Part shown: positions 13,978 through 22,089 of the stretch, piece after piece
Position numbering within the stretch: position 1 is the first letter of the stretch
Layout of the letters: every line of letters starts with the position of its first letter
Source: CAYQTO01 sp964420455
GTDB lineage: Bacteria > Sumerlaeota > Sumerlaeia > SLMS01
Reading direction: 5' to 3'
Assembly: GCA_964420455.1 (NCBI GenBank)
Contig: CAYQTO010000026.1
Coordinates: 1-28,535, forward strand
Length of the DNA stretch: 28,535 nt
Program-made: the position numbers and the translations under genes
The notes under the pieces: model-generated
What the model was told of the DNA's origin: nothing
Databases searched by the model: none
Seen by the model: the letters and a program-made list of their open reading frames with translations, nothing else

Positions 13978-15624
13978 TTAGAGGACCCCCCACCACCGCT
14001 CGAATTCCTCCTCGGAAACACCCAACCGGACCTCCTCGAACCCTCGGGGAGGTCCCTCGCTTTGGAGGTCGCGGCGCTCGAAGACGAGGAACCCCTTGGC
14101 GGAGAAGGACAGGCGGTCGCGGAGGAACCAGCGGGGCTCGTAGCGGGCGCGAAACTCCGCCGAGGCAACGAATGGGCGTAGGTGCGGCACCGTCGGCTGG
14201 TACCGCATCGACCGGGGCCAGAAGGTGGAGCCGGAGGTGGACTCGATGACGAGGTACTCGGGGCGGCGCTCGTCGAGGAGGTCCATGGTGAGGCCGTCGC
14301 GGGCGACGCGGCGGTCGGCGAGACCGAGGAGGTCCATCACCCGCCGGTCCGCCCCCATGTGAAAGCCCACCTGGCCGAGTTGGTCGATTCCAACCAAGGC
14401 ATCCGAGGCAAGGTTGTCGCGGACCCACCGGCCGGCCTCCGCATTGATAAAGATCGGCTCGTGGAGGAACCAGCGCAGGCGGTCGGCGAGGTTGTAGGTG
14501 CGTGGCTCGACCAGCCGGACGAGGAGCCGCGAGCGTGGCGCATCACCGTTGCCCTTGAAGTAGCGATAGAGGGGGCCCTCGGCAAAGAGCGTGACGGGGA
14601 CCCAGGCGAGAAGGAGGGCAGCCATCGCGAGGCGTGTCCGTGCCGGCCGGCCGCGAGGAGCGGTTCGCAACGCCTCCAGCACGAGCAGCCACACCCCAAC
14701 CACCGTGGGCACAAAGGCGGGCGCCAGGTAGCGAAAGCCGATGTTGAGCGCGTCGCCCGCACGGAGCTGAAACAGGGCGGCAGCGGCAAGGAGCAGGAGG
14801 CAGCCCACGGCGAGGGGGCGGTGGGCCTTGTGGCGCCACGCCACCCCACAGCCCACGATGGCGACCACCGGCAGCAGCGCCCGCGTGGTGGCATACGCGA
14901 CCAGGGATTCCACGCCCAGCCCCTCCGGGCGCTTGGCGATGACCGTGTTCGGCAGCCAATCGCCGTAGTACGCCTGACGAAGGACGAGGTGGGCGAGGAA
15001 GAGGGCGATCGGTATAGAGAGATAGACGGCAAGGGCAGCCCGGCGGCGCCCGCCGGGGGCGGCCATCCAGGCCACCGGCGCGAGCGCCAGGGCAAAGCCG
15101 ATGCCCTCGGGCCGGAGGAGCACCGCCGCCCCCGCCAGCACCGCCGCCACCACGGCGGAGCCGCGTGTCCCCAGAACCAGCAGCGCACCACCCAGCGCCG
15201 CCGCGTAGGGCACCGTTTCCAACCCGCGGTCGTCGTGGTAATGCAGGTAGGGGGCAACGGCCAGCGCGACCGGCAGCCACCATCGGGCGATCAACGTGGT
15301 TCCGAGGCGGCGGCCGGCCCACCAGCCCCCAACGATCAATCCTCCGAAGGCCAACGTGGCCAGTACCCGCGCCGCCAGATGCAGGGGCACGCCCAGAGTC
15401 CCAAAAGGGGCGAGCACCAGCACCCAGAGGAGGTTCGAGTAACCCTCCACGCGCTCGCCCGGATTGTAGACGAGCCCATGGCCCCGGGCCAGTTGCTCCG
15501 CATAACGGAAGGTAATGAACGCGTCCTCGCCGAGGTGTGTATACGTTGTGATGGCGAGGAAGAGGAAGACGACGAGGAGGAGGGCGAGGAAGCCGGCATC
15601 GCGGCGGAGGTCCGGCGGGTTCAT
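13978..15624 (-). CDS. GT-C membrane glycosyltransferase (GT39/AftB-like)
   Basis: This 548-residue integral membrane protein has about ten hydrophobic helices in residues 11 to about 400 and a soluble C-terminal domain. After the first helix the loop reads GEDAFITFRYAEQLARG (from 32), with acidic pair Glu33-Asp34, and then NPGERVEGYSN. This is the signature of GT-C transferases that use polyprenyl-phosphate sugars, especially the arabinosyl/mannosyl AftB-like group. The active site faces the periplasm, and the acceptor is unknown. The ATG at 15624 overlaps the TGA of the deacetylase gene by four bases (ATGA), which fixes the start; the longer frame upstream is Pro/Arg-rich shadow sequence. 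It is the last gene of the minus-strand run and stops 3 bases from sucC, with no terminator between. Confidence 0.82.
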   Translation of the reverse strand: MNPPDLRRDAGFLALLLVVFLFLAITTYTHLGEDAFITFRYAEQLARGHGLVYNPGERVEGYSNLLWVLVLAPFGTLGVPLHLAARVLATLAFGGLIVGGWWAGRRLGTTLIARWWLPVALAVAPYLHYHDDRGLETVPYAAALGGALLVLGTRGSAVVAAVLAGAAVLLRPEGIGFALALAPVAWMAAPGGRRRAALAVYLSIPIALFLAHLVLRQAYYGDWLPNTVIAKRPEGLGVESLVAYATTRALLPVVAIVGCGVAWRHKAHRPLAVGCLLLLAAAALFQLRAGDALNIGFRYLAPAFVPTVVGVWLLVLEALRTAPRGRPARTRLAMAALLLAWVPVTLFAEGPLYRYFKGNGDAPRSRLLVRLVEPRTYNLADRLRWFLHEPIFINAEAGRWVRDNLASDALVGIDQLGQVGFHMGADRRVMDLLGLADRRVARDGLTMDLLDERRPEYLVIESTSGSTFWPRSMRYQPTVPHLRPFVASAEFRARYEPRWFLRDRLSFSAKGFLVFERRDLQSEGPPRGFEEVRLGVSEEEFERWWGVL

Positions 15625-16571
15625 GGTCCGGCCTCCGTGCGGCGCAGGGCGTAGGCGTCGGCGCGCTCGACGGCAAAGGCGCGGGCGAACTCGCGAATGA
15701 CGGTGCGGAGGAAGCGGCGCTTGAAGGCGAGGGACTTGTCGAAGCCGGCAAGGGAGGGGCGGCGGTTGCCAAAGACGATGGGGCGGCGGCAATCAGTCGC
15801 GTCGATGGCGTGGAGGAGGAGAAGGACGGGAAGGCCGGGTTCGGCGAGGCGGGCGAAAAGGCTCCGCAGGGCGGAGGGCGTATAGACAAGGAGGGAGGCG
15901 CCGGTTAGGGGCAGCCGCCAGGGAGGGATGGTGCCGACGGGGATCTCGAGGAGAGTTGCCTCGCGGGGATTCTGGGCAGGTTTGCGGAGCGCGTGGCGAC
16001 GGGGAAAGTAGGGGTGCCGCGGCGCACGGCCGTAGGCCACGCGGCCGAACTGGCGCTTGCCCGGGATCCAACGGCGGGAAAGGGCAAGGTCCGCCGCGCG
16101 CAGAAGGGGGGTGAGCGCCGTGGGGAGCAGGGATGCATCGTAGAGGTAGCCGTGGCGGGCGGCGGCGCGGAGGACCCGGGCGTCGACGTCGTAGCCGGGG
16201 GCGCGGAACCCCGCCGGCCTCGCGCCGATCTGCCGCAGGCGGGCGTCCGTGCGCCCCACCTCCGACAGGAGCACGCCGAAGGTCGCCCGCGTCAGCCCGA
16301 GCCGGTGCGTATAGCTGTGGTTGCCTAGCTCGTGCCCGGCGCGGAGGAGGCGCCGGGCGCGGCGGCGCTTGTGGGCGAGTTCGAGGTCACGGCCCACAAG
16401 GAAGAATCCGGCGGGCACCCCCGCCGCCGCGAGCAGCTCCTCCAGCACTGCCACTCCCTCGTCCCAGCACGGATCGTCGCGAAAGGTGTCGTCCTCGGGC
16501 CGGCCATAACAGCGCCGCACCGCCCAGAGCCCGTCCACATCCACCTGAAGAAAGCCGGGCGGCCGCGACAT
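15621..16571 (-). CDS. Polysaccharide deacetylase (NodB-homology, CE4 family)
   Basis: The 316-residue protein has the CE4 metal-dependent deacetylase motifs in order: DVDG at 11-14 (Asp11/Asp13), NHSYTH at 84-89 with zinc ligands His85 and His89, RAPGYDVD at 123-130, and a late LLLHAID. It probably removes N-acetyl groups from an extracellular or lipid-linked glycan. The form lacking a signal peptide and opening directly with FLQVDVDG resembles the deacetylases of exopolysaccharide loci. The start at 16571 lies 13 bases after the acylphosphatase stop. It overlaps the GT-C gene downstream by four bases, which supports a shared polysaccharide role. The substrate is unknown. Confidence 0.87.
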   Translation of the reverse strand: MSRPPGFLQVDVDGLWAVRRCYGRPEDDTFRDDPCWDEGVAVLEELLAAAGVPAGFFLVGRDLELAHKRRRARRLLRAGHELGNHSYTHRLGLTRATFGVLLSEVGRTDARLRQIGARPAGFRAPGYDVDARVLRAAARHGYLYDASLLPTALTPLLRAADLALSRRWIPGKRQFGRVAYGRAPRHPYFPRRHALRKPAQNPREATLLEIPVGTIPPWRLPLTGASLLVYTPSALRSLFARLAEPGLPVLLLLHAIDATDCRRPIVFGNRRPSLAGFDKSLAFKRRFLRTVIREFARAFAVERADAYALRRTEAGP

Positions 16572-16584
16572 GGGGCCCCCGCCG

Positions 16585-16881
16585 TCAGCGCAGAATGCTG
16601 AACGAATCGAAGGAAGGAGCCACTTCCTTCCATTCGATGTCGATGTCGGTCACGTGGGAGAGGACCGGGCCCCGGTGGAGGTCCGTCAGGAACTCCGTCA
16701 GTGCCATCTCGTCCCCCTCGCCGTAGACCTCCACGGTTCCATCGCCGAGGTTGCGCACCCACCCGTTTACCTGGTGCTCGCGGGCGCTGTCGCGTGTATA
16801 GACACGGAAGCCGACCCGCTGGACACGGCCCCGCACGACGGCGTGAAACGCTGCGATGTTCTGTGTTCCGTCGCTCATCAT
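16585..16881 (-). CDS. acyP: Acylphosphatase
   Basis: The 98-residue protein is a complete acylphosphatase, a small enzyme that hydrolyses acyl phosphates such as acetyl or carbamoyl phosphate. The catalytic Arg26 lies in VQRVGFR, with the phosphate loop GRVQRVGFR at 18-26, and catalytic Asn44 is in GWVRNLGDGTVEV. Both residues are intact, and length and fold pattern fit the family. The first of two adjacent ATG codons (16881) overlaps the TGA of the sigma-54 regulator gene as ATGA, so I chose it. It sits between a transcription regulator and a polysaccharide deacetylase; the link is probably only transcriptional. Confidence 0.93.
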   Translation of the reverse strand: MMSDGTQNIAAFHAVVRGRVQRVGFRVYTRDSAREHQVNGWVRNLGDGTVEVYGEGDEMALTEFLTDLHRGPVLSHVTDIDIEWKEVAPSFDSFSILR

Positions 16882-18284
16882 TCGTCTGGTCTGCCGCCGA
16901 AGCGGCGCGTCACTTCCTCTTCGAGATCGTATTTCCGGAGCCGGTAGCCGAGGGTGCGGCGGGTGATGTTCAGGAGCCGCGCGGCCTGGGTCCGGTTGCC
17001 CTTGGTCTTCTGCAGGGCCTGAAGAAGGCAATTCTTCTCAATGTCCTCGAGACTGGCGGCACCGACAGCGCTTGCGGCCCCGAGGGCCGCCGCCGCGTTC
17101 CCCTCCGCGTCCTGCAAGGCCGCGGGCAGGTCCTCCACCCTTACCATCTCCCCATCGCCAAGGACCAGGGCATGCTCCACCGCGTTTTCCAGCTCGCGAA
17201 TGTTCCCCGGCCACCGGTAGGCGTGCATGAGCCGGAGCGCCTCGTCGGAGAAACGCGGGGGTGCGCCGGCGGGCGAGAACTTCGCCGCGAAGTGCCTCAC
17301 CAGATAGTCAAGGTCTTCCGGCCGCTCGCGCAGGGCCGGCAGCACCAGCGGCACCACGTTGAGACGGTAATAGAGGTCCTGGCGAAAGGTGCCCTGCTCG
17401 ATCATGCGTTCAAGAGGGCGATTGGTCGCGGCGAGGAGGCGCACATCCACCTTGCGGGTCACGCTTTCGCCGACACGGCTGAACTCGCCCTGCTGGAGGA
17501 CGCGGAGCAGCTTCACCTGGAGCGCGGGCGAGACCTCGCCGATTTCATCGAGGAGCACCGTACCCCCGTCCGCCACCGCAAAAACGCCGTCGCGATCCGA
17601 CGTGGCACCGGTAAAGCTGCCCCTGATGTGGCCGAAGAGTTCGCTTTCGAGAAGGTTCTCGGGGAGGGCGCCGCAGTTGATCTTTACATAGGGGGCGTGG
17701 GCGCGGGGGCTGTTGGCCTGGATGAGGTCCGCGAGGACTTCCTTGCCGGTGCCGGACTCGCCACGGAGGAGCACCGAGGCGTTGCTGGCGGCGACCTTGA
17801 GCGCCTTGCGGTAGATCGCCTCCATGGCGGTGCTGGGGCATTGAACCCCCGGGCCCGCGGTACTGGCGGCGGGGACCGCTTCCCGCTTGGGCGCCACCTT
17901 GTCATCGCGGACTTCGCCTCCCGCCAGCAACCGTGCGAGCAACGGCTTGAGGTCCTCCTCCGCACTCACAGGCTTGGTAAGATAGTCGACCGCGCCGCGT
18001 TTCATCGCCTCCCGCACGGTCTCGACCGAGGCGTAGGCGGTCATGAGGATGACGTCGATGCCCGGGTCGATGCGCTTGACCCGGTCGAGGACCTCGAGGC
18101 CGTCGAGGCCGGGCATCCGCAGGTCTGTCAGGAGGACGTCGAAGCGGTCGGCCTTGAGGTTCTCGAGGGCTTCCTCGGGGACCGTGTGGGGGACGGCCTG
18201 GTATCCCGAGCGCTCGAGCGATCGCGCCAGCAGCATCGCCATCTTCTGTTCGTCGTCGAGGACCAGGATGCGTCCGGTGCTCAC
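16878..18284 (-). CDS. Sigma-54-dependent response regulator (NtrC family)
   Basis: This 468-residue regulator has three parts. The receiver domain (about 5-115) has acidic Asp10/Asp11, phospho-acceptor Asp54 in LLTDLRMPG, Thr82 and Lys104. The AAA+ sigma-54 activation domain (about 150-385) has Walker A GESGTGKE at 175-182, Walker B VLLDEIGE at 243-250 and R-finger region YYRL. The Fis-type helix-turn-helix (about 411-452) contains GNRTQAARLLNI. It should hydrolyse ATP to open sigma-54 promoters. The sigma-54 contact loop reads GSFTGA at 222-227 rather than the canonical GAFTGA. GTG at 18284 overlaps the tadA stop (GTGA) and follows GGAGAAGG. No histidine kinase is adjacent, so it is an orphan here. 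Confidence 0.94.
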   Translation of the reverse strand: MSTGRILVLDDEQKMAMLLARSLERSGYQAVPHTVPEEALENLKADRFDVLLTDLRMPGLDGLEVLDRVKRIDPGIDVILMTAYASVETVREAMKRGAVDYLTKPVSAEEDLKPLLARLLAGGEVRDDKVAPKREAVPAASTAGPGVQCPSTAMEAIYRKALKVAASNASVLLRGESGTGKEVLADLIQANSPRAHAPYVKINCGALPENLLESELFGHIRGSFTGATSDRDGVFAVADGGTVLLDEIGEVSPALQVKLLRVLQQGEFSRVGESVTRKVDVRLLAATNRPLERMIEQGTFRQDLYYRLNVVPLVLPALRERPEDLDYLVRHFAAKFSPAGAPPRFSDEALRLMHAYRWPGNIRELENAVEHALVLGDGEMVRVEDLPAALQDAEGNAAAALGAASAVGAASLEDIEKNCLLQALQKTKGNRTQAARLLNITRRTLGYRLRKYDLEEEVTRRFGGRPDE

Positions 18285-18748
18285 CGTGCCTTCTCCCGCC
18301 AGGACAAGAATGTTTCCTTCAACAGGCGCGCGCAGTCGTCCTCGAGGACGCCTGCGCTCACTTCGACCCGGTGATTGAAGCGGGGGTTGGCGAGGAGGTT
18401 CAACTCCTGTCCGCACGCGCCCCACCGGACATTGCTGGCACCGTAGACAACACGGGCGATGCGCGCCTGGAGAAGGGCGCCGGCGCACATGGGGCAGGGC
18501 TCGAGGGTGACGTAGAGAACGGCCCCGTCGAGGCGCCAGTCGCCGGTGCGGTGGGCTGCCTCGCGCAAGGCGAGGATCTCCGCATGGGCCGTCGGGTCGT
18601 CGAAGGTTTCCTTGCCGTCATGGGCCGCCCCCAGCACCCACCCGTCGCGCACGACAACCGCGCCGATGGGGACTTCGCCGCGCCGGGCAGACAGCCGCGC
18701 CCAGCCCAGCGCCCGGCCCATCCACCGCTCGTCCTCCCCGCCGGGCAT
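18281..18748 (-). CDS. tadA: tRNA-specific adenosine deaminase
   Basis: TadA deaminates A34 of tRNA-Arg(ACG) to inosine. With ATG 18748 the product is 155 residues. It carries the zinc deaminase signatures: HAE with zinc ligand His55 and proton shuttle Glu57, and PCPMCAGA with Cys85 and Cys88. The usual N-terminal WMGRAL..A and the ending FLSWR are present. The ATG at 18748 shares one base with the preceding stop (TGATG); a GTG one codon earlier (18751) is possible. It sits between a GHL10-like gene and the sigma-54 regulator with overlapping codons on both sides, an unusual place for a housekeeping tRNA enzyme. Confidence 0.94.
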   Translation of the reverse strand: MPGGEDERWMGRALGWARLSARRGEVPIGAVVVRDGWVLGAAHDGKETFDDPTAHAEILALREAAHRTGDWRLDGAVLYVTLEPCPMCAGALLQARIARVVYGASNVRWGACGQELNLLANPRFNHRVEVSAGVLEDDCARLLKETFLSWREKAR

Positions 18749-20445
18749 CACAACGGGGGATCGATGAACCGGACGGTATCCCGGCTGAGGATGACCGGCG
18801 CGCCCTCCTCCGGCCGTAGCGTGATCGTTTCCTCCGTGTACTCGAGCACCACCGCGGTGACCACCTGGCCCGAGGCGAGGGTCAGGGTGCGAATCTCCCT
18901 GCTGGGGACAGAGCGGGGAACCGGCGTGGGGGTGGGGGGCGGTGTGGGGGTGGCGAAGGTGACCGGCTGGTCGCCGAGCGGATTCGACAGGAGCACCGGG
19001 GTGGGGTCCGCCAGGAGGGCCGCGGGCGGCGGGGAACTCATCCGCGCAAAGAGCCGAACCTCCGGGTCGCCCCGCAGCGGCCGGCCGGGCAGTGGACGCC
19101 CAGGCGCATTGCCGAACAGCACATTGGGCAGGCTCGCAAAGAATCCCCGCGACCGTGACCGCGCCGGGTCCGCGTAGTGATCCAGCAGTGTTCCCACCCC
19201 CCGCGACCGAACCACGTCGTACTGGTTCGTAAAGCCCCGGGTGAAATTCAGCCCACCCCGGAGGGAGACCACCCGTGCCGCTCCCGTGATGTTGTCATTC
19301 AGAAAGTTTGTCCAATCATCGAGGACATTGCCTTGCGGCGACACTCGCTCGTGAACCTCGAGCACGATTTCGTCCACAACGCCCTCGCGCCCCCACTCGA
19401 TCCAATCCTGCATGCGGTCCGCGTAGGCGCTGGAACGCAGCCATCCGGCCCAGTCGGCGGGCGGCGGGCCGTCGGTGGGAAGGAGCACCCCGATCGTACG
19501 ATCCTCGGGGAGGGAGTCGGCGAGGTCGAGCAGCAGGTTCGTCAGGCGGGAGCGGCGCCAGGCGCTCCAGGTGGGATTGTCGGCGGGTGGCGGGCCGTAG
19601 CCCCCCACCTGGCGGCGAAAGGCGTTCACGGCCCCATCGCTGTACCCCCAATCGCGGCCGGGATAATCCACCCCCCGGAACAGGTAGCCGTCCGGGCGGA
19701 TCTCCGACTCGATTTCCTCGAGCAGCGAGACCAGTTGGGCCGTCGTCTCGGGATGGCCGGGATCATAATAGATCTGGTTGCTGGGGGTGATGAAGTCTTC
19801 CTCCAGACTGATGTTCCGGAGCTCGGCTCGCCGACCGACGGGGTTTTCCTCGGGAGGGCGACTGCCAAGGGCGGCATTGAACGCCGGCAGCAGGTCGACC
19901 ACGGCGATCAGTTCCACGTCTTGCGGCAACTGCCCGGCGAGTTGCTCCAGCGGGTTCGTAAAGGTCGGGGTGATGAAGGGGAGCTCGACCTCGAGCCCGG
20001 ATTCGTAGGCCGTGCCCGAGGCGATCCGTGCCTCCACATAGAGGCGGTTGAAGCCGGCGGCGCGGACATCACTGGCGGGCTGCTCGATCTGGCCGGAGGT
20101 CTGGAAGCCCTCGCTGGTGGCGCGGACATAGAGGCCGCGGACACCGGCGGAATCGATCGCGACCGTAACGGGAGCGGGGGTCATGGCCACGGGCGTTGCT
20201 GGGGGCTGGTCCTCGACGTCGAAGGGGTTCGCCGCCTCGCCCACTTCCGACGGCTCGTCGAAGGGGGAGTCGTCCGCCTGGCCAGTTGCCTCTTCGGCGA
20301 AGGGATCCGTCGGCTGTTCAGACGCGGGGGCGTCAAAAGGAGTCGTTGCGGTGGCATCGGTGCTGGGCTGTGCCGGCACACCGGCAAACGAGCCGGCCAC
20401 AATCAGTGCGGTGTAAAGGACCGCGCGCCGTGGAAAAAGAAGCAT
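18748..20445 (-). CDS. Exported GHL10-like (DUF187) glycosidase-related protein
   Basis: The 565-residue protein starts with a signal peptide (about 1-25, ending GVPAQ). Residues 30-80 are acidic and hold four spaced PFD or PFA motifs. The region of about 101-425 resembles the glycosyl-hydrolase-like 10 (DUF187) TIM barrel: VRGLYVRA at 102-109, AAGFNRLYVE at 129-138, and YYDPGHPE at 226-233 followed by PDGYLFRGVDYPG at 251-263. GHL10 proteins are linked to envelope or lipopolysaccharide processing. Here the typical acidic DD after PDG is partly replaced (FRGVDYP), so catalysis is uncertain. A Thr/Pro linker (TPPPTPTPVP) leads to a C-terminal beta domain of about 50 residues resembling an Sm- or SH3-like fold. 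The start ATG at 20445 has only a weak ribosome binding site. Confidence 0.7.
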   Translation of the reverse strand: MLLFPRRAVLYTALIVAGSFAGVPAQPSTDATATTPFDAPASEQPTDPFAEEATGQADDSPFDEPSEVGEAANPFDVEDQPPATPVAMTPAPVTVAIDSAGVRGLYVRATSEGFQTSGQIEQPASDVRAAGFNRLYVEARIASGTAYESGLEVELPFITPTFTNPLEQLAGQLPQDVELIAVVDLLPAFNAALGSRPPEENPVGRRAELRNISLEEDFITPSNQIYYDPGHPETTAQLVSLLEEIESEIRPDGYLFRGVDYPGRDWGYSDGAVNAFRRQVGGYGPPPADNPTWSAWRRSRLTNLLLDLADSLPEDRTIGVLLPTDGPPPADWAGWLRSSAYADRMQDWIEWGREGVVDEIVLEVHERVSPQGNVLDDWTNFLNDNITGAARVVSLRGGLNFTRGFTNQYDVVRSRGVGTLLDHYADPARSRSRGFFASLPNVLFGNAPGRPLPGRPLRGDPEVRLFARMSSPPPAALLADPTPVLLSNPLGDQPVTFATPTPPPTPTPVPRSVPSREIRTLTLASGQVVTAVVLEYTEETITLRPEEGAPVILSRDTVRFIDPPL

Positions 20446-20549
20446 GGAGACCGTAGAAACACGTGAGACTGGATTGGCCTGCTGGGGCCCTCAAGGCTGG
20501 GAGGACCATTCTTGCCCGCCGGGACGGGCTGCAAGGGCAAAGCCGGAGG

Positions 20550-20993
20550 TCAGGATCGGCGGGCCAGCAGGCTGCGGGCATGGGCCCGCATCGCCAAGCC
20601 GCCCACGCAGACCGCCGTGGCGCCAAGCACATCCATGGTCCAATCGGCCAAGTCCGTGGCCCGCGACCCGGTCAGTCCCTGCATCCACTCGTCGACCGCG
20701 CCGACAGCAGCGGGCAGGAGGATGACCGGCACCCAGGCGAAGGCCCCCCGTATCTCGATCCGTGGATCGAAGGGGTAGATCGACCGGAAGACGCAGACGG
20801 CAAGGCCGGCATAGGCCGTAAAGTGAAGGATCTTGTCGAGCCCCTGAATCATGGGAACGAAAGCGGCCACCTCGCCCGCCGGCCGCTGCCCAAGGAGGAT
20901 CAACGTCACGAGGCAGAGCACCGTGAGCAGCGCCCATTGTCGCGTGCCAAGGGACCACGCGATCCGGTCGATCAGGCGGTTCAGGGAGCTCAC
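20550..20993 (-). CDS. VanZ-like membrane protein
   Basis: The 147-residue protein has about four hydrophobic segments. The VanZ-like pattern is visible: DKILHFTAYAGLA at 53-65, then a helix and DEWMQGLTGSRATDLADWTMDVLGA. The conserved His and Asp/Glu residues of the family are in place. VanZ gives low-level teicoplanin resistance in enterococci, but most homologues have unknown envelope roles, so no resistance is implied. GTG at 20993 overlaps the stop of the heptose adenylyltransferase gene (GTGA). A 104-base gap follows before the GHL10-like gene; I see no convincing terminator or promoter in it. Confidence 0.8.
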   Translation of the reverse strand: MSSLNRLIDRIAWSLGTRQWALLTVLCLVTLILLGQRPAGEVAAFVPMIQGLDKILHFTAYAGLAVCVFRSIYPFDPRIEIRGAFAWVPVILLPAAVGAVDEWMQGLTGSRATDLADWTMDVLGATAVCVGGLAMRAHARSLLARRS

Positions 20994-21481
20994 TTTGGGG
21001 ATGCGGGAAAACGGCGCTGGATGGCCTCGATCAGCGAGGTGGTGGAGCGGCCCTCGAGCAGCGGGAGGGAGAGAACCTTGCCACCGCGGGCCTGGACGAA
21101 CTCGTGCCCGACGATTTCGTGGACCTGATAGTGCCCCCCCTTGACGAGGACGTCGGGCTTGACGCGCTCGATAAGGCGGGCGGGCGTATCGTCGTCAAAG
21201 GAAGTCACCATGTCGACGTCCTCGAGGGCGGCCAGGAGGCGGGCCCGCTGGTCGAGGGGGAGAACCGGGCGTCCCTCGCCCTTGAGGCGCCGGACGGAAT
21301 CGTCCGTGTTCAGGCCGACGACGAGCAGGTCGCCTTCCGCCCGGGCCCTCCGGAGCGAGTCCAGGTGCCCGGCGTGGATCAGGTCAAAGACGCCGTTGGT
21401 GAAGACGAGGCGGATGCCGGCCGCGCGCTTCTCGTCGCACCACCGTTCCAAGGCGTCCCACTCGAAGAGGAGGGAAGTCAT
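20990..21481 (-). CDS. rfaE2: D-glycero-beta-D-manno-heptose 1-phosphate adenylyltransferase (HldE C-domain type)
   Basis: The 163-residue protein is a stand-alone cytidylyltransferase-like enzyme matching the C-terminal half of HldE/RfaE. It activates heptose-1-phosphate to ADP-heptose for the LPS inner core. Visible motifs are FTNGVFDLIHAGHL at 27-40 with nucleotide-binding HAGH at 36-39, GLNTDDSVRRLKG, the DVLVKGGHY segment and the terminal GRSTTSLIEAI. No kinase domain is fused, so the heptose kinase must be separate. The ATG at 21481 overlaps the preceding stop as ATGA. Related glycerol-3-phosphate cytidylyltransferases share the fold, but the KGG and STTSLI motifs favour the heptose enzyme. 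It is the best evidence in the window for an LPS-bearing outer membrane. Confidence 0.88.
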   Translation of the reverse strand: MTSLLFEWDALERWCDEKRAAGIRLVFTNGVFDLIHAGHLDSLRRARAEGDLLVVGLNTDDSVRRLKGEGRPVLPLDQRARLLAALEDVDMVTSFDDDTPARLIERVKPDVLVKGGHYQVHEIVGHEFVQARGGKVLSLPLLEGRSTTSLIEAIQRRFPASPK

Positions 21482-22089
21482 TCGTCGTCGTCTGTCCCCC
21501 GTCGCGACCGGCGCCGGCCCCGGGCGCCGGACGTCCGGATCTCCGCCACCTTTACCCGCACCTCCGCGCTCGCGTAACCGATGGTCCGCGTCAGGGTGTC
21601 CTGCGCCAGTTGCTCGACCTGGGACTTGACGTGGGGGATCGGGTTCTTGTCGGAGACGGCCAGTTCGAGGCTGAGGAGGACCCCGCCGCGGCCCTGGCGG
21701 GCGCTGCAGTGGCGGACGCGGCTGACCTCGGCAATGTTGCGCCGCAACTCCCGGACGATGCGCTTCTCGATCGACTCCGGCGTCAGGCTGATCTCCTCGC
21801 CGTCGGCGCCGCGGCCAACAATCCCCCGCTCGAGCCGGGCCTGCATCAACGCCGTTCCCAGATAGAAAACCGGCAGAAGGATGGAAACCCCTGCGAGAAC
21901 GAGGAGCGGGATCCGGTCCATCTCGAGCACGTCGACCCACGGCAGGTAGCGGCCCAGGAGCGCGTCATACAGGACCTCGTCGGCGCGATAGAGCGTGTTG
22001 AGGCCGAAGAACACCAGCAGCACCAGGGCCAGCAGCAGCAGCACCGCGCGGACGGTTCCAATCAGGCTGAGGCGGGCAAGGCGGCTCAG
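21478..22089 (-). CDS. amaP: Asp23 membrane anchor AmaP-like protein
   Basis: The protein has two hydrophobic helices separated by a loop, followed by an Asp23-like alpha/beta domain (SLTPESIEKRIVRELRR to VRVKVAEI) and a basic, then acidic C-terminus (RRRSRRGTDDDE). In Firmicutes AmaP holds Asp23 at the membrane; the immediately upstream gene here encodes Asp23. I place the start at CTG 22089. It overlaps the Asp23 stop as CTGA, has GGGGAGG exactly 7 bases upstream, and adds a basic N-terminus (SRLARLSLIGTVRA) before the first helix, for 203 residues. The next conventional start is GTG 22044 (188 residues), which has no good ribosome binding site and begins inside the helix. Family assignment is good; the start is an inference. 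Confidence 0.78.
   Translation of the reverse strand: MSRLARLSLIGTVRAVLLLLALVLLVFFGLNTLYRADEVLYDALLGRYLPWVDVLEMDRIPLLVLAGVSILLPVFYLGTALMQARLERGIVGRGADGEEISLTPESIEKRIVRELRRNIAEVSRVRHCSARQGRGGVLLSLELAVSDKNPIPHVKSQVEQLAQDTLTRTIGYASAEVRVKVAEIRTSGARGRRRSRRGTDDDE

Noticed and set aside
20446..20549. Terminator or promoter between the VanZ-like gene and the GHL10-like gene
   Set aside because: Only a 5-bp GCCCG/CGGGC stem with no T tract and no paired promoter boxes were found.
20550..20993. Glycopeptide resistance role for the VanZ-like protein
   Set aside because: No other van genes are present, and most VanZ-family proteins are unrelated to resistance.
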